Assembly: GCA_900215285.1 (NCBI GenBank)
Contig: OCMG01000004.1
Location: 682,001-746,000, forward strand
DNA: 64,000 nt
Direction of reading: 5' to 3'
Origin: Ensifer adhaerens
GTDB taxonomy: Bacteria; Pseudomonadota; Alphaproteobacteria; Rhizobiales; Rhizobiaceae
The stretch's first letter is position 1. Every line of letters begins with the position of its first letter. Under the pieces are notes generated by a model that was not told the DNA's origin, made no database searches, and saw only the letters and a program-made list of their open reading frames with translations. Of this stretch, positions 8,125 through 18,282 are shown in pieces. The position numbers were made by a program, and so were the translations under genes.

Positions 8125-9351
8125 ATGGTCAGTCTCGATCTTGCCGCGCCGGCAGCCCCGGCGAAGCCCGTTTTTGAATTGTCCGAAAAGCCCTCGCTGA
8201 TCGGCCTGTCGCGCGAAGAGCTCGCCGCCGCCCTCATCGAAAAGGGCGTGGCCGAGCGTCAGGTCAAGATGCGCGTCAGTCAGATCTGGCACTGGCTCTA
8301 CATTCGCGGCATTTCCGATTTCGACGACATGACCAATGTCGCCAAGGACCTGCGCGCGCTTCTCAAAGAGCATTTCACCATCCAGCGCCCGGAAATCGCC
8401 GAAGAGCAGATTTCCAACGACGGCACCCGCAAGTGGCTGCTGCGCTTCCCGGCGCGCGGCGCGGGCCGTCCTGTCGAGGTGGAGACGGTCTATATTCCGG
8501 AAGAGGGCCGCGGCACGCTCTGCATCTCGTCGCAGGTCGGCTGCACGCTCACCTGCTCCTTCTGCCACACGGGCACACAGCGCCTGGTGCGCAACCTGAC
8601 GGCCGAGGAAATCCTCTCGCAGCTCCTCCTCGCCCGCGACCGGCTGGGCGACTTTCCCGACCGCGAAACGCCGCAGGGCGGCATCCTGCCCTCCTCCGAG
8701 CGCAAGATCACCAATATCGTCATGATGGGCATGGGCGAGCCGCTCTACAACTTCGAAGAGGTCAAGAAGGCGCTGCTGATCGCCACCGATGGTGACGGGC
8801 TCTCGCTCTCGCGCCGCCGCGTCACGCTGTCCACCTCCGGCGTCGTGCCGGAAATCTACCGCACGGGGGAAGAAATCGGCGTCATGCTGGCGATCTCGCT
8901 GCATGCCACCAACGATGCGCTGCGCGACGAACTCGTGCCGATCAACAAGAAATATCCGCTGAAGGAACTCATGGCGGCCTGCCGCGCCTATCCGGGCCTG
9001 TCGAATGCCCGGCGCATCACCTTCGAGTATGTGATGCTCAAGGGCGTCAACGACAGTCTGGAAGACGCTCGCGATCTGGTGAAGCTCCTGAAGGGCGTTC
9101 CCGCCAAGATCAACCTCATCCCGTTCAATCCCTGGCCGGGCACGAAATACGACTGTTCCGACTGGGAAACGATCGAGGCCTTCGCCGATTTCGTCAACGC
9201 CGCCGGCTATGCCTCCCCCATCCGCACCCCCCGCGGCCGCGACATCCTCGCCGCCTGCGGCCAGCTGAAGTCGGAATCGGAGCGCATGAGGAAGACGGAA
9301 CGGCTTGCATTGCAGGCCATGATGATCGCCAATCATGGCGAGGATGATTGA
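8125..9351 (+). CDS. rlmN: Dual-specificity 23S rRNA/tRNA adenine C2-methyltransferase RlmN
   Basis: A 408-residue radical-SAM enzyme that methylates C2 of A2503 in 23S rRNA and A37 in some tRNAs. The cluster-binding motif CTLTCSFC gives Cys140, Cys144 and Cys147; the mechanistic cysteine lies in the C-terminal [14 protein letters not shown] and SLHATND are further family motifs. I chose the ATG at 8125 (MVSLDLAAP), preceded by AAGGA. An in-frame start at 8077 is possible but adds 16 residues unlike the family. Confidence 0.95.
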   Translation: MVSLDLAAPAAPAKPVFELSEKPSLIGLSREELAAALIEKGVAERQVKMRVSQIWHWLYIRGISDFDDMTNVAKDLRALLKEHFTIQRPEIAEEQISNDGTRKWLLRFPARGAGRPVEVETVYIPEEGRGTLCISSQVGCTLTCSFCHTGTQRLVRNLTAEEILSQLLLARDRLGDFPDRETPQGGILPSSERKITNIVMMGMGEPLYNFEEVKKALLIATDGDGLSLSRRRVTLSTSGVVPEIYRTGEEIGVMLAISLHATNDALRDELVPINKKYPLKELMAACRAYPGLSNARRITFEYVMLKGVNDSLEDARDLVKLLKGVPAKINLIPFNPWPGTKYDCSDWETIEAFADFVNAAGYASPIRTPRGRDILAACGQLKSESERMRKTERLALQAMMIANHGEDD

Positions 9352-9355
9352 GGTT

Positions 9356-9537
9356 CTCTCCTCTCCCCTTGCGGGAGAGGAAGCGATTTCAACATCTTAG
9401 CTTCAGCTAAGTGTTAGAAATTGCAGGTGAGGGGGCGAGTTTCTCGCGCTGTCGTATTCCCCCTCACCAAGCTCGCCACGCCAATCGCCTGCGGCTCTTG
9501 GGGCGAGCTATCCTCTCCCACAAGGGGAGAGGAGGCG
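9356..9537. repeat. Intergenic repeat element with paired palindromic ends
   Basis: Two hairpins, at 9360-9380 and 9512-9532, each have the stem CCTCTCCC/GGGAGAGG, and the two ends are inverted copies of each other extended by CTC/GAG. Secondary inverted segments (GTGAGGGGGCGAG and CCCCCTCAC) lie inside. This 180-bp unit fills nearly all the space between rlmN and ubiB. The form suggests a small mobile-type palindromic repeat like those scattered through rhizobial genomes; it has no coding capacity. It may also act as a bidirectional terminator. Confidence 0.65.
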
Positions 9538-9538
9538 C

Positions 9539-11113
9539 CTACGATACCTTCCACGCAATATAAACACTCGCTGCTGCGATCACCCACAGCGCGACGCGGC
9601 CCCACCGTGAATGCTTTGCCTCGGACTTGCCGATCTCTTCCGCAGTGCTCTTGTCGAAGCGCAGGCCGTTCTCGGTCATGTGCATCAATTCGGCGTGGAA
9701 TTTCTCGGTCTTTGCGGCAATTTCCGGCAACGCCTCGGCAAGGCGGATGGCCGCGCCGACCGCGTCCTTCACGTCGCCCACAATGCGCTTCGGCCCGAGA
9801 TTGTCGCGGATCCAGCCGCCGACAACCGGTTCGGAGGCCTTCCACATGTTGAAGCGCGGATTGAGCGTGCGCGACACGCCTTCGACCACGACCATGGTCT
9901 TTTGCAGCATCAACAGTTCGGGCCGCGTCTCCATGTCGAAAAGCTCAGTGACCTCAAAGAGCAGCGTGAGCAGTTTCGCCATCGAGATGGTTTCGGCAGA
10001 CTGCCCATGGATCGGCTCTCCGATGGCGCGGATCGCCTGGGCAAAGCTCGCGTGATCGTGATGGGCCGGCACATAGCCGGCCTCGAAATGCACGTCTGCC
10101 ACGCGCATGTAGTCGCGCGTGATGAAACCGTAGAGGATCTCGGCGAGGAAGCGCCGCTCTTTCCGCCCCAGCCGGCCCGTGATGCCGAAATCGACCGCCA
10201 CGATGGTGCCGTCAGCCTCGACGAAGAGATTGCCCTGGTGCATGTCGGCGTGGAAGAAGCCATCGCGCAGCGTGTGGCGCAGGAAGGACTGGATCAGCGT
10301 CTCCGCGAGCTTTTCCAGATCATGTCCGGCGGCGCGCAGCCCCTCGACATCCGACATCTTGATGCCGTCGATCCATTCCATGGTGACGACATCGCGGCCT
10401 GTGCGCTCCCAGTCCACCGCCGGCACGCGAAACCCGGGGTCATCCTTGGTGTTCTCGGCGATTTCCGACAGCGCGGCCGCTTCAAGCCGTAAATCCATTT
10501 CGATACGCGTGGTCTGTTCGAGCGTGCGTGTGACCTCGATCGGGCGCAGGCGCTTCGATTTTGGCAGAAACCGCTCCTGCATCTCCGCAACGAGATACAT
10601 GGCCTCCAGATCGGCGGCAAAACGCTGGCGCACGCCTGGACGGATCACCTTGACCGCCAATTTGCGCTCAACGCCATCAACGACGATTTCGGCAGGATGA
10701 ACCTGAGCCACGGAGGCAGCCGCAACCGGATTATAGAGATGGGCAAAGAGATCGTCCGCCTTGCGCCCGAGCGAACCTTCGATCTGCGCGATCGACTGCT
10801 CCATCGGAAACGTTGCCATGCGATCCTGCAGGAGCGCGAGGTCGGCCGCGAATTCCTGCCCTATGACGTCGGGCCTGGTGGCAAGGAACTGCCCCATCTT
10901 CACATAGGATGGTCCCAGCCGCTCCACCGCGCGGGCGAGATTGTCGGAGCGGGCGCTGCCGCGGGCGCGATTGCGGGCAAAAAGCTCCAGAAAGGCCTTC
11001 GCCGTGCGGACGGGCGCAGGCAGGCCTTCAGACGGAAATGCGCCGACCACGCCTTCGCGAACCAGAACCCAGCCAACGCGGGCAAGCCGGGCATAAGATG
11101 TCAGTCCGGTCAT
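9539..11113 (-). CDS. ubiB: UbiB: ABC1-family atypical kinase for ubiquinone synthesis
   Basis: A 524-residue member of the ABC1/ADCK family required for aerobic ubiquinone biosynthesis, acting as an ATPase that helps the lipid intermediates at the membrane. Visible marks are the A-rich loop near AAASVAQVH, the AVKVIRPG lysine, the catalytic FHADMHQGN, VDFGITGRLG, and a C-terminal membrane helix (WVIAAASVYIAWKV). The ATG is 4 bp after the ubiE stop, so ubiE-ubiB is an operon. An in-frame upstream start at 11200 would overlap ubiE and is not favoured. Confidence 0.94.
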   Translation of the reverse strand: MTGLTSYARLARVGWVLVREGVVGAFPSEGLPAPVRTAKAFLELFARNRARGSARSDNLARAVERLGPSYVKMGQFLATRPDVIGQEFAADLALLQDRMATFPMEQSIAQIEGSLGRKADDLFAHLYNPVAAASVAQVHPAEIVVDGVERKLAVKVIRPGVRQRFAADLEAMYLVAEMQERFLPKSKRLRPIEVTRTLEQTTRIEMDLRLEAAALSEIAENTKDDPGFRVPAVDWERTGRDVVTMEWIDGIKMSDVEGLRAAGHDLEKLAETLIQSFLRHTLRDGFFHADMHQGNLFVEADGTIVAVDFGITGRLGRKERRFLAEILYGFITRDYMRVADVHFEAGYVPAHHDHASFAQAIRAIGEPIHGQSAETISMAKLLTLLFEVTELFDMETRPELLMLQKTMVVVEGVSRTLNPRFNMWKASEPVVGGWIRDNLGPKRIVGDVKDAVGAAIRLAEALPEIAAKTEKFHAELMHMTENGLRFDKSTAEEIGKSEAKHSRWGRVALWVIAAASVYIAWKVS

Positions 11114-11117
11114 GGGA

Positions 11118-11894
11118 TCAGAGCTTCCAGCCGGAATGGAGGGCGGCGATGCCGCCCGTGTAATTGGTGAAGTTGACGCGCGAGAAGCCTGCCTCACCAA
11201 TCATCGTCGCGAAGTCGCGCTGGTTGGGGAACTTGCGGATCGATTCCACCAGATAGCGATAGGGCTCGGCATCGCCCGTGATCATCTTGCCGAATTGCGG
11301 GATCGCCTTGAACGACCACTGATCGTAAAACGTATCGAGCAACGGCATCTCGACTTCGGAAAACTCCAGCACGAGCAGCCGCCCGCCGCGCTTCAGCACG
11401 CGATAGGCCTCCTTTAGCGCCACATCGATATGCGGCACGTTGCGAATGCCGAAGGCGATCGTATAGGCGTCGAACGAATTGGCCTCGAAGGGCAGGCTCT
11501 CGGCATTGGCCTCGACAAAATCGAGGTTGGCGCTCAGCCCCTTCTTCTCGGCGCGCTCGGCACCGACGCCAAGCATCGAGCCGTTGATGTCGAGAACGGT
11601 CACATGCGCCTGCTTGCCCGAGGCTTCCACGATGCGAAACGCGATGTCGCCCGTGCCGCCGGCCACGTCCAGCGCGCGATAGGACGGGTCGCGACGCGGA
11701 TTGAGGGCTGCCACCATCGCCTCTTTCCAGGCACGATGCAGACCGGCCGACATGACATCATTCATGATGTCGTAACGCTTGGCGACCTTGTGAAAGACGT
11801 CGTTGACGAGGCCCTGCTTTTCGCCGTCTGCGACCTCACGAAAACCATAGGACGTTTCCATGCCACCGTTTGCAGAGGTGCGGCTCTCGTTCAT
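11118..11894 (-). CDS. ubiE: Ubiquinone/menaquinone C-methyltransferase UbiE
   Basis: A 258-residue SAM-dependent methyltransferase of ubiquinone synthesis (C-methylation of the demethoxy-benzoquinol ring). The sequence shows YDIMNDVMS, the SAM-binding [21 protein letters not shown] and the C-terminal [14 protein letters not shown] typical of UbiE. I used the ATG at 11894 (MNESRTS), which gives the usual rhizobial length; a TTG nine codons upstream is less likely. It leads the ubiE-ubiB pair and is divergent from mutM with 173 bp between them. Confidence 0.95.
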   Translation of the reverse strand: MNESRTSANGGMETSYGFREVADGEKQGLVNDVFHKVAKRYDIMNDVMSAGLHRAWKEAMVAALNPRRDPSYRALDVAGGTGDIAFRIVEASGKQAHVTVLDINGSMLGVGAERAEKKGLSANLDFVEANAESLPFEANSFDAYTIAFGIRNVPHIDVALKEAYRVLKRGGRLLVLEFSEVEMPLLDTFYDQWSFKAIPQFGKMITGDAEPYRYLVESIRKFPNQRDFATMIGEAGFSRVNFTNYTGGIAALHSGWKL

Positions 11895-12067
11895 GGGTTC
11901 GGGCTCCGGTTTTTGGTTCAAGGCGAAAGCTCTGGCGCAACGGCCTCCTGGGCGCTATTCGCAGGCATACCTATATATGGACATGCGGGTTTTGCCCCGC
12001 AACGTGATGCGGCGTCTATAGACCAGATTGCCGCGCCAAGAAACAGAATTGAACGAAAGAGGTTACC

Positions 12068-12958
12068 GTGCCCGAACTGCCCGAAGTGGAAACCGTCCGG
12101 CGCGGCCTTGCGCCGACGATGGAAGGGGCAAGGCTGAGGCAGTTGGAGCTGCGCCGCCCCGACCTGCGCTTTCCCTTCACGCCCGGCATGGAAGATGCGC
12201 TCGCCGGACGGCAGATCGAAAGCCTGAGCCGCAGGGCGAAATATCTGCTGATCCATTTCGAGGGCGGACTTACGGCCATTGCCCATCTCGGCATGTCCGG
12301 ATCGTTCCGCATTGAGGCGGGCGGCGAGCCCGCGACGCCCGGAGATTTTCATTACGCCCGCTCCAAGGACGAGAAGCACGACCATGTCGTCTTTCATCTC
12401 GACCGCGGGAATGAGCCTGTCCGCGTCATCTATAACGACCCGCGCCGTTTCGGCTTTCTCCTGCTGGAGGACACCGCGCGGCTCGCAGATCATCCGTTTC
12501 TGGCAAGCCTTGGCCCCGAGCCCACCGGCAACAGCCTGAGCGCCGAGGTTTTGGCCGTCGCTATTGCGAAGAAGAAGGCGCCGCTGAAGGCCACCCTTCT
12601 GGACCAGACGGTGATCGCAGGGCTGGGGAATATCTATGTCTGCGAGGCGCTCCATCGCGCCGGACTTTCGCCCAGGAGAGCTGCCGGAAGCCTGGTCGAC
12701 AAGAAGGGGCGGGCAAGGCCGCAGCTTGGCGTGCTTGCCGAATGCGTCCGCGATGTCATCGCCGAGGCGATCGTCGCCGGTGGGTCATCCCTGCGCGACC
12801 ATATTCAGACGGACGGGTCGCTTGGCTATTTCCAGCACACGTTCCGGGTCTATGATCGCGAGGGCGAGCCCTGCCCCAACCCGGGCTGCGGCCGCCCGGT
12901 CGGGCGCATCGTCCAGTCCGGACGCTCCACCTTCTTCTGCGCGGCCTGCCAGAAATAG
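12068..12958 (+). CDS. mutM: Formamidopyrimidine-DNA glycosylase (MutM/Fpg)
   Basis: A 296-residue DNA glycosylase/AP lyase that removes 8-oxoguanine and ring-opened purines. The N-terminus MPELPEVE gives the catalytic Pro2 and Glu3 after methionine removal; [16 protein letters not shown] and the C-terminal zinc finger (CPNPGC then FCAACQ) are intact. Translation starts at GTG 12068; the conserved PELPEVE immediately following fixes the start. It is divergent from ubiE. Confidence 0.97.
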   Translation: MPELPEVETVRRGLAPTMEGARLRQLELRRPDLRFPFTPGMEDALAGRQIESLSRRAKYLLIHFEGGLTAIAHLGMSGSFRIEAGGEPATPGDFHYARSKDEKHDHVVFHLDRGNEPVRVIYNDPRRFGFLLLEDTARLADHPFLASLGPEPTGNSLSAEVLAVAIAKKKAPLKATLLDQTVIAGLGNIYVCEALHRAGLSPRRAAGSLVDKKGRARPQLGVLAECVRDVIAEAIVAGGSSLRDHIQTDGSLGYFQHTFRVYDREGEPCPNPGCGRPVGRIVQSGRSTFFCAACQK

Positions 12959-12980
12959 CGCGCCGGACATATTTTGCGCG

Positions 12981-13009
12981 TTGACGGAAGGCCGGTTTCC
13001 CGTTATATG
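12981..13009 (+). promoter_or_regulatory. Probable sigma-70 promoter of rpsT
   Basis: TTGACG (12981-12986), a 17-bp spacer, then TATATG (13004-13009), close to the rhizobial housekeeping consensus. Placed 130 bp before the rpsT start, it leaves a long leader, as ribosomal protein genes often have. Confidence 0.6.
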
Positions 13010-13138
13010 CCCGCCAACCGTTTGGAAAGCCGCCGTTCCGGTGCTTTCCGTCAAACGCTTCCACTTGAGTTCTGACGAATGGTCTGGCGACCGAGCGCGG
13101 CAGGGTGGCAGCATATCGAGTTCGTAAGAGAGGCACAT

Positions 13139-13405
13139 ATGGCCAATACAGCTTCGGCGAAGAAGGCGACCCGCAAGATTGCTCGCCGTACCGACGTCAA
13201 CAAGGCTCGTCGTTCGCGCGTCCGTTCCTTCCTCCGCAAGGTTGAAGAAGCAATCGCATCTGGCGACGCAAAGCTCGCCCAGGAAGCGCTCCGCGCTGCC
13301 CAGCCCGAGCTGATGCGCGCTGCCGGCCGCGGCGTTGTTCATGCCAACACGGCATCGCGCAAGGTCTCGCGTCTGGCGAGCCGCGTGAAGGCTCTTTCGG
13401 CCTGA
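13139..13405 (+). CDS. rpsT: 30S ribosomal protein S20
   Basis: An 88-residue, lysine/arginine/alanine-rich protein that binds the 5' domain of 16S rRNA early in 30S assembly. It begins [17 protein letters not shown] and ends VKALSA, matching alphaproteobacterial S20. The ATG at 13139 follows AGAGAGG. A longer in-frame reading from 13079 is rejected, as S20 starts with this motif. It lies upstream of dnaA, as expected in rhizobia. Confidence 0.97.
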   Translation: MANTASAKKATRKIARRTDVNKARRSRVRSFLRKVEEAIASGDAKLAQEALRAAQPELMRAAGRGVVHANTASRKVSRLASRVKALSA

Positions 13406-13433
13406 TCATCTGATCGTTTCTGACGATTTCAAG

Positions 13434-13462
13434 AGCCTGGTCGCTGGACCGGGCTTTTTTTC
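13434..13462 (+). terminator. Rho-independent terminator of rpsT
   Basis: AGCCTGGTC / GACCGGGCT (one mismatch) around GCTG, followed by a run of T. It isolates rpsT from the dnaA leader. Confidence 0.85.
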
Positions 13463-13619
13463 GTTTCTGACCGCGGCGTCATCATTGCGCCATGGACTTG
13501 TAATTGATCATCTTCCTTCATGACAAGATGCTGACATAAAAAGCTTTTTATTTTCAATAACTTGTAGAAGGTGACGCGACCATTCTCGACCTCACTTAAC
13601 GGGAGGTCGGCGTATTTTT

Positions 13620-13746
13620 GAGTCAAGAAGAAAATAATTTTTTCTGCATTTCGAGGCCCGTCACACCCCTCCGAAACGAATCTCCTTGATTCAAAAGCGA
13701 TTCTTTTTCGCCCTCTTGGCGGGGACAGAAACTCGCTCCTTGAGTC
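13620..13746. promoter_or_regulatory. Cluster of five GANTC methylation sites
   Basis: GAGTC 13620, GAATC 13678, GATTC 13688, GATTC 13699 and GAGTC 13742. About 0.5 site is expected in 127 bp of random sequence. GANTC is the target of the alphaproteobacterial cell-cycle methylase CcrM, which is known to tune dnaA transcription in Caulobacter. Confidence 0.7.
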
Positions 13747-14228
13747 AATGGTCGCGAGTTAAAATTGCGTAAAAAACGCGATTGATCTTTCGAAACGATC
13801 CTGCGTAAATGCGTCCAACAGAGGGCGGACAACGCCGGACAAAATGATCGCAACGTATGGGGAATACCTGTTTACGAAACGGTTGAGTGCTCTGTAGCGG
13901 ACCTGTTCGGCTCCGCGTTTTCACGACTGGTCACGCATGAAACCTGGCCCATGGTTTCGGGCCTGTTCTCTTCGTGTGTCCAGCAAAAACTGGCGCATGA
14001 GAGGAGCGCCGGCTGCGTGAAAAAAGACGAGGCGGGTTGCCTGACCCGGCCTTGGCGACGCACAGGCCTTCTTGCTGCCGGAATAGGCAGCGAAGCTTGC
14101 GCGAAGCTGGGCTGAACCGGAAACGGAAGGTGCGTATCGAGTGTAATGCGTAGTTGGTCCATTCGGGGCGGATTGGATCGATTTTTGGAATGACAGCCCG
14201 GCCAAGAGAGATACGAGGCTCTGGTCGG

Positions 14229-14237
14229 TGTGGATAA
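14229..14237 (-). promoter_or_regulatory. Consensus DnaA box
   Basis: Reads TGTGGATAA on the plus strand, the exact complement of TTATCCACA. Its position just ahead of the dnaA ribosome binding site fits autoregulation. Confidence 0.75.
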
Positions 14238-14258
14238 GAGAAGTTAGAGAGGCGGCTC

Positions 14259-15803
14259 ATGACGATGGCACAAGCATCGGTGCCCGCGCGCGAAAGCGGC
14301 GCGGCGCCAGTGATCGGTTCGTCCGAAATTCAAGCGGCGGGGAACATTCAGACAATGGGAAATAACGCTTTGTTCGAGCGTTTCAGCGCCCGGCTCAAAG
14401 CCAAGGTTGGTGCTGACGTCTATGCAAGCTGGTTTGGCAGACTGAAGCTGCATTCCGTATCGAAGAGCGTCGTCAGACTGACGGTTCCTACGACCTTCCT
14501 GAAGTCCTGGATCAACAATCGCTATCTCGACCTCATTACATCGCTCTTCCAGGAGGAAGACGCGGAAATCATGAAGGTTGAAATCCTGGTCCGCACGGCG
14601 GCCCGCGCCTCCAAAGTCGCAGCCGATGACGATGTGGCGGAAGCCGCACCCATCCAGTCGACACAGCCGCAGGCGACCCGCCGTCCTTCCGCACAGCCTA
14701 TTGCCCAGATCGCCTCTTCCGTCGCGCCCAGTTCCTGGCAGGCCAGCGCGGCCACGCCGCTCTTCGGTTCGCCGCTCGATGCGCGCTATACCTTTGCCTC
14801 CTTCGTCGAGGGGAGTTCCAACCGCGTGGCGCTCGCCGCCGCCAAGACGATCGCCGAAGCCGGCGCTGGCGCCGTGCGCTTCAATCCGCTCTTCGTTCAT
14901 TCGAGCGTGGGCCTCGGCAAGACGCATCTTCTGCAGGCCATTGCCGCCGCCGCCATCAACAGCCCGCGCACTCCGCGCGTCGTCTATTTGACGGCCGAAT
15001 ATTTCATGTGGCGCTTTGCCGCCGCCATCCGCGACAACGACGCCCTCTCGCTGAAGGAATCGCTGCGCAATATCGACCTTCTGATCATCGACGACATGCA
15101 GTTCCTGCAGGGCAAGTCGATCCAGAACGAGTTCTGCCATCTGCTCAACACCCTGCTCGACAGCGCCCGTCAGGTCGTCGTTGCTGCCGACCGTGCGCCT
15201 TGGGAGCTGGAATCGCTCGATCCGCGCGTCCGGTCGCGCCTCCAGGGTGGTGTTGCCATCGAAATGGAAGCGCCAGACTACGAGATGCGCCTCGAGATCC
15301 TCAAGCGTCGTCTCGAAGTCGCCCGCATGGACGATCCGTCGCTCGATATCGCCGAAGGCGTGCTTGACCACGTCGCCCGTCGCGTGACCGCCAGCGGCCG
15401 CGAACTGGAAGGCGCCTTCAACCAGCTTCTGTTCCGCCGCTCCTTCGAGCCGGACCTGACGATGGAACGCGTCGACGAACTGCTGGCCCATCTGGTCGGC
15501 GCCGGCGAGCCCCGTCGCGTCCGCATCGAGGACATCCAGCGCGTCGTTGCCCGTCACTACAACGTCTCGCGCCAGGAGCTCGTCTCCAATCGCCGCACCC
15601 GCGTGATCGTCAAGCCGCGCCAGATCGCCATGTATCTGTCGAAGACGCTGACCCCGCGCTCCTTCCCGGAAATCGGCCGCCGCTTCGGCGGGCGCGATCA
15701 CACCACGGTTTTGCATGCCGTGCGCAAGATCGAGGAACTGATCGCCGGCGACACGAAGCTCAACCACGAAATTGAGCTTCTCAAGCGCCTGATCAACGAA
15801 TAG
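14259..15803 (+). CDS. dnaA: Chromosomal replication initiator protein DnaA
   Basis: A 514-residue AAA+ initiator. Domain I (about 35-105) is followed by a proline/alanine/glutamine-rich linker (about 115-165), AAA+ domain III with Walker [10 protein letters not shown] (214-222) and Walker [10 protein letters not shown] (274-282), and domain IV with the DNA-binding signature [11 protein letters not shown] near the C-terminus. Compared with most DnaA, a 35-residue N-terminal extension rich in Ala/Ser/Gly precedes domain I, as in other rhizobia. The ATG at 14259 follows GAGAGG; a second ATG two codons later is possible. A terminator follows at 15829. Confidence 0.97.
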   Translation: MTMAQASVPARESGAAPVIGSSEIQAAGNIQTMGNNALFERFSARLKAKVGADVYASWFGRLKLHSVSKSVVRLTVPTTFLKSWINNRYLDLITSLFQEEDAEIMKVEILVRTAARASKVAADDDVAEAAPIQSTQPQATRRPSAQPIAQIASSVAPSSWQASAATPLFGSPLDARYTFASFVEGSSNRVALAAAKTIAEAGAGAVRFNPLFVHSSVGLGKTHLLQAIAAAAINSPRTPRVVYLTAEYFMWRFAAAIRDNDALSLKESLRNIDLLIIDDMQFLQGKSIQNEFCHLLNTLLDSARQVVVAADRAPWELESLDPRVRSRLQGGVAIEMEAPDYEMRLEILKRRLEVARMDDPSLDIAEGVLDHVARRVTASGRELEGAFNQLLFRRSFEPDLTMERVDELLAHLVGAGEPRRVRIEDIQRVVARHYNVSRQELVSNRRTRVIVKPRQIAMYLSKTLTPRSFPEIGRRFGGRDHTTVLHAVRKIEELIAGDTKLNHEIELLKRLINE

Positions 15804-15828
15804 TCGGGTAGGCTATCCATTCCAGACG

Positions 15829-15853
15829 GGCCGGCAGCGATGCCGGCCTTTTT
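15829..15853 (+). terminator. Rho-independent terminator of dnaA
   Basis: A perfect 8-bp stem GGCCGGCA / TGCCGGCC around GCGA, followed by TTTTT. Confidence 0.88.
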
Positions 15854-15908
15854 CATTTGTATGGCCTCGGATCTGCGCTATATTCCGATCGATATAACGT
15901 CGGAGAGG

Positions 15909-16434
15909 ATGATGGTCCGCGAGAACGAAATCCGCGAGAATGAAGTCGCTGTCGCTTCGCCGTCCGCACAGGACGCTGGCCTGGAATTCATCGGCCGCAT
16001 CTCGACGCCTTGGACCTCGCGCATGGAAACACCGCGCCAGGGTCGCCACGACGGACCCGTCTGCGTCATCGAGATCTTCGAGCCCTGGGATCGCGCGCTG
16101 GAAGGCGTGGCGAAATTCGAGCGGCTGGAAATTCTTTACTGGCTTGACCGCTCGCGCCGCGATCTGGTCCTGCAAAGCCCGGCCTCGAACGGCAAGGTGC
16201 ACGGGACGTTTTCGCTCCGCACGCCGGTCCGCCCCAATCCGATCGGAACATCGATCGTCGTTCTCGAAAGGATCGAGGGAAACCGGCTCTTCGTGCGCGG
16301 CGGATTGCCTCGACGGCACACCGCTTCTCGACCTGAAACCAGATCGTACGCTATTCAAGCCCATTGCGCCGCCACAGCCGGGCGACTTTCAGACGGACCC
16401 GACGGGCTCGGCGCACTATTGCCAGAAGGCTTGA
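15909..16434 (+). pseudogene. trmO: tRNA (N6-threonylcarbamoyl-A37) methyltransferase TrmO, frame-disrupted
   Basis: TrmO (TsaA) uses SAM to methylate t6A37 in threonine tRNAs. The first 131 codons are in one frame and carry the family core ([23 protein letters not shown]). After FVRG at 16290-16301 the frame changes: the expected continuation [13 protein letters not shown]...PGDFQTD lies one base on (codons from 16303 to the stop at 16432-16434). One extra base, or two missing, at about 16302 explains it. Restored, the protein would be 174 residues; as read it is 211 residues with a foreign tail running into the pgi 3' end. It may be a true mutation or a sequencing error. Confidence 0.8.
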
Positions 16435-16465
16435 AAGCCTGCCCGGCTCTTTTTTCTTCCTGGCC

Positions 16466-18091
16466 CTACTCGACCCTGCTCCTGAGCGCTTCCACCAGTC
16501 CTACGGTCGAGGAATCCAGTCCGTCTGTTCCCTTGGCGCCCTGAACGACCGGAAGCAGGCCGGTTGCCAGTTCCTTGCCCAATTCCACGCCCCACTGGTC
16601 GAAGGAGTTGATGCCGAACATGACGCCCTCGACGAAGACGCGGTGCTCGTAGAGCGCGATCAGACGACCGAGCGCGAAGGGTGTCAGCTTGTCGTAGACC
16701 ATCGTGACGGACGGGCGGTTGCCAGTGAAGACGCGGTGGGGAGCGATCTTTTCGGCTTCGTCCTCCGCCCATTTCTGGGCCAGCAACTGCGCCTTTGCCT
16801 CAGCCTTGGTACGGCCCTTGAGGAGAGCCTGCGACTGCGCGAGGCAATTCGACATCAGGAGTTCGTGCTGATAGCGCAGCTTCGGTTCGAACCCATTGGC
16901 GGCAATCATGAACTCGACCGGAATGATATCCGTGCCCTGATGCAGAAGCTGGAAAAAGGCATGCTGGCCGTTCGTGCCGGGCTCGCCCCAGACGACCGGA
17001 CCTGAATGTCCCTCGACCGGCGATCCATCGATGACGACGCCCTTGCCGTTCGACTCCATGTCGAGTTGCTGCAGATAGGCTGCAAAGCGCGACAGGCGCT
17101 GGTCATAAGGAATGACGGCGCGGGATGTGTAGCCAAGCACGTTGCGCTGATACCAGCCGACCATCCCGAGAACCATCGGCAGGTTCTTCTCGAACGGTGC
17201 TGAGCGGAAATGCTTGTCCATCGCATAGGCACCATCCAGGAAGGCAGCGAAGCTTTCCGGACCTATGGAGATCATTAGCGGCAGACCGATGGCCGACCAG
17301 ATGGAATAACGCCCTCCAACCCAATCCCAGAAGCCGAAAACACGGTCGCTGGCGATGCCAAACGCGGCTACCTTGTCGAGCGCGGTGGAGACGGCGGCGA
17401 AGTGGTGGCCCACAGCCGCCTCGCCCAGCTTGTCGGCGATGAAGGCCCGCGCGGACTTGGCGTTGGTCATCGTCTCGATCGTCGTGAACGTCTTCGACGC
17501 GATGATGAAAAGCGTCGTTTCCGGATCGAGCAACTTCAGCGTATCTGCAATATGCGCGGGATCGACATTCGACACGTAATGGGCGCGCGGACCGTCATGA
17601 TACGGTGCGAGAGCCAGCGTCGTCATGGCCGGGCCGAGATCGGAGCCGCCGATGCCGATATTGACGATGTCGGTGAATGTCTTGCCGGTCGCGCCGGCGA
17701 TTTTTCCCGAACGGATCCCGTCGGAAAACGTGCCCATGGCGGCGAGCACCGCGTTGACGTCCGGCATCACATCGGCGCCATCAACGAAGACAGGCGTGTT
17801 GGCGCGGTTGCGCAGGGCGGTGTGGAGCACGGCGCGCTTTTCCGTGAGATTGATCTTTTCGCCCTTGAACATCGCCTCGCGCTTGGCGGCGACACCCGCC
17901 TTTGCCGCAGCTTCGGCCAGAAGCGTCATGATCTTCGGATTGACGGCGGACTTCGAGAAATCGAGCAGCAGATCGTCAAGGCCGATGCTGTAGCGGGAGA
18001 AGCGCTCGGGGTCGGCGGCGAAGGCGGCGCGTATATCGGTCGCCGCAGTTTCGGCGACGGCATCACGAAGGGCTTTGACGATGGGCTGCAT
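16466..18091 (-). CDS. pgi: Glucose-6-phosphate isomerase
   Basis: A 541-residue cytoplasmic enzyme interconverting glucose-6-phosphate and fructose-6-phosphate. Signature segments are [23 protein letters not shown], the catalytic-loop region ESNGKG and the C-terminal [12 protein letters not shown]. The length is standard for the long PGI family. It ends 31 bp from the trmO remnant on the opposite strand and begins 191 bp from the end of praR. Confidence 0.97.
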   Translation of the reverse strand: MQPIVKALRDAVAETAATDIRAAFAADPERFSRYSIGLDDLLLDFSKSAVNPKIMTLLAEAAAKAGVAAKREAMFKGEKINLTEKRAVLHTALRNRANTPVFVDGADVMPDVNAVLAAMGTFSDGIRSGKIAGATGKTFTDIVNIGIGGSDLGPAMTTLALAPYHDGPRAHYVSNVDPAHIADTLKLLDPETTLFIIASKTFTTIETMTNAKSARAFIADKLGEAAVGHHFAAVSTALDKVAAFGIASDRVFGFWDWVGGRYSIWSAIGLPLMISIGPESFAAFLDGAYAMDKHFRSAPFEKNLPMVLGMVGWYQRNVLGYTSRAVIPYDQRLSRFAAYLQQLDMESNGKGVVIDGSPVEGHSGPVVWGEPGTNGQHAFFQLLHQGTDIIPVEFMIAANGFEPKLRYQHELLMSNCLAQSQALLKGRTKAEAKAQLLAQKWAEDEAEKIAPHRVFTGNRPSVTMVYDKLTPFALGRLIALYEHRVFVEGVMFGINSFDQWGVELGKELATGLLPVVQGAKGTDGLDSSTVGLVEALRSRVE

Positions 18092-18220
18092 CTCTTCTTC
18101 TCCTCGGTCGCGGCCAGTTCTTCTGGCGCGGAAGTTTCACCGTTCGGGGCCAGAGTCTTAAGACACCAATCGATTTAAAGAAAGGCGTTTGCGTCGACCC
18201 GCCCTCATTTTAGCATGCCA

Positions 18221-18253
18221 AAAGAAAGGCCCCGGACGTTGCCGTCCAGGGCC
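18221..18253 (-). terminator. Rho-independent terminator of praR
   Basis: Read on the minus strand: GGCCCTGGACG, loop GCAA, CGTCCGGGGCC (one mismatch), then TTTCTTTT. It separates praR from pgi. Confidence 0.75.
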
Positions 18254-18282
18254 GCTTGCAGGTCGTGAATACAACCATCGCG

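Larger units (their letters stand above)
13463..14258 (+). promoter_or_regulatory. Long dnaA upstream region with GANTC sites and a DnaA box
   Basis: About 800 bp lie between the rpsT terminator and dnaA with no convincing gene. The first half is AT-rich. It holds five GANTC sites within 127 bp (13620-13746) and, 22 bp before the dnaA start, a perfect DnaA box (TTATCCACA on the minus strand, 14229-14237). The parts suggest control of dnaA by CcrM-type methylation and by DnaA itself. It is not called an origin: chromosomal oriC in rhizobia is known near hemE, and only one consensus box is present. Confidence 0.6.

Noticed and set aside
13623..14162. Minus-strand frames in the dnaA leader
   Set aside because: No ribosome binding site and unlikely composition; better explained as regulatory DNA.
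13463..14258. Chromosomal replication origin next to dnaA
   Set aside because: Only one consensus DnaA box is visible, and in studied rhizobia the origin lies near hemE, not dnaA.
14244..15767. Long minus-strand reading frame opposite dnaA
   Set aside because: It is a mirror of dnaA codon bias, with no family-like sequence or ribosome binding site.
16290..16310. Programmed frameshift in trmO
   Set aside because: No slippery heptamer or downstream pseudoknot is visible, and the family is not known to use recoding.
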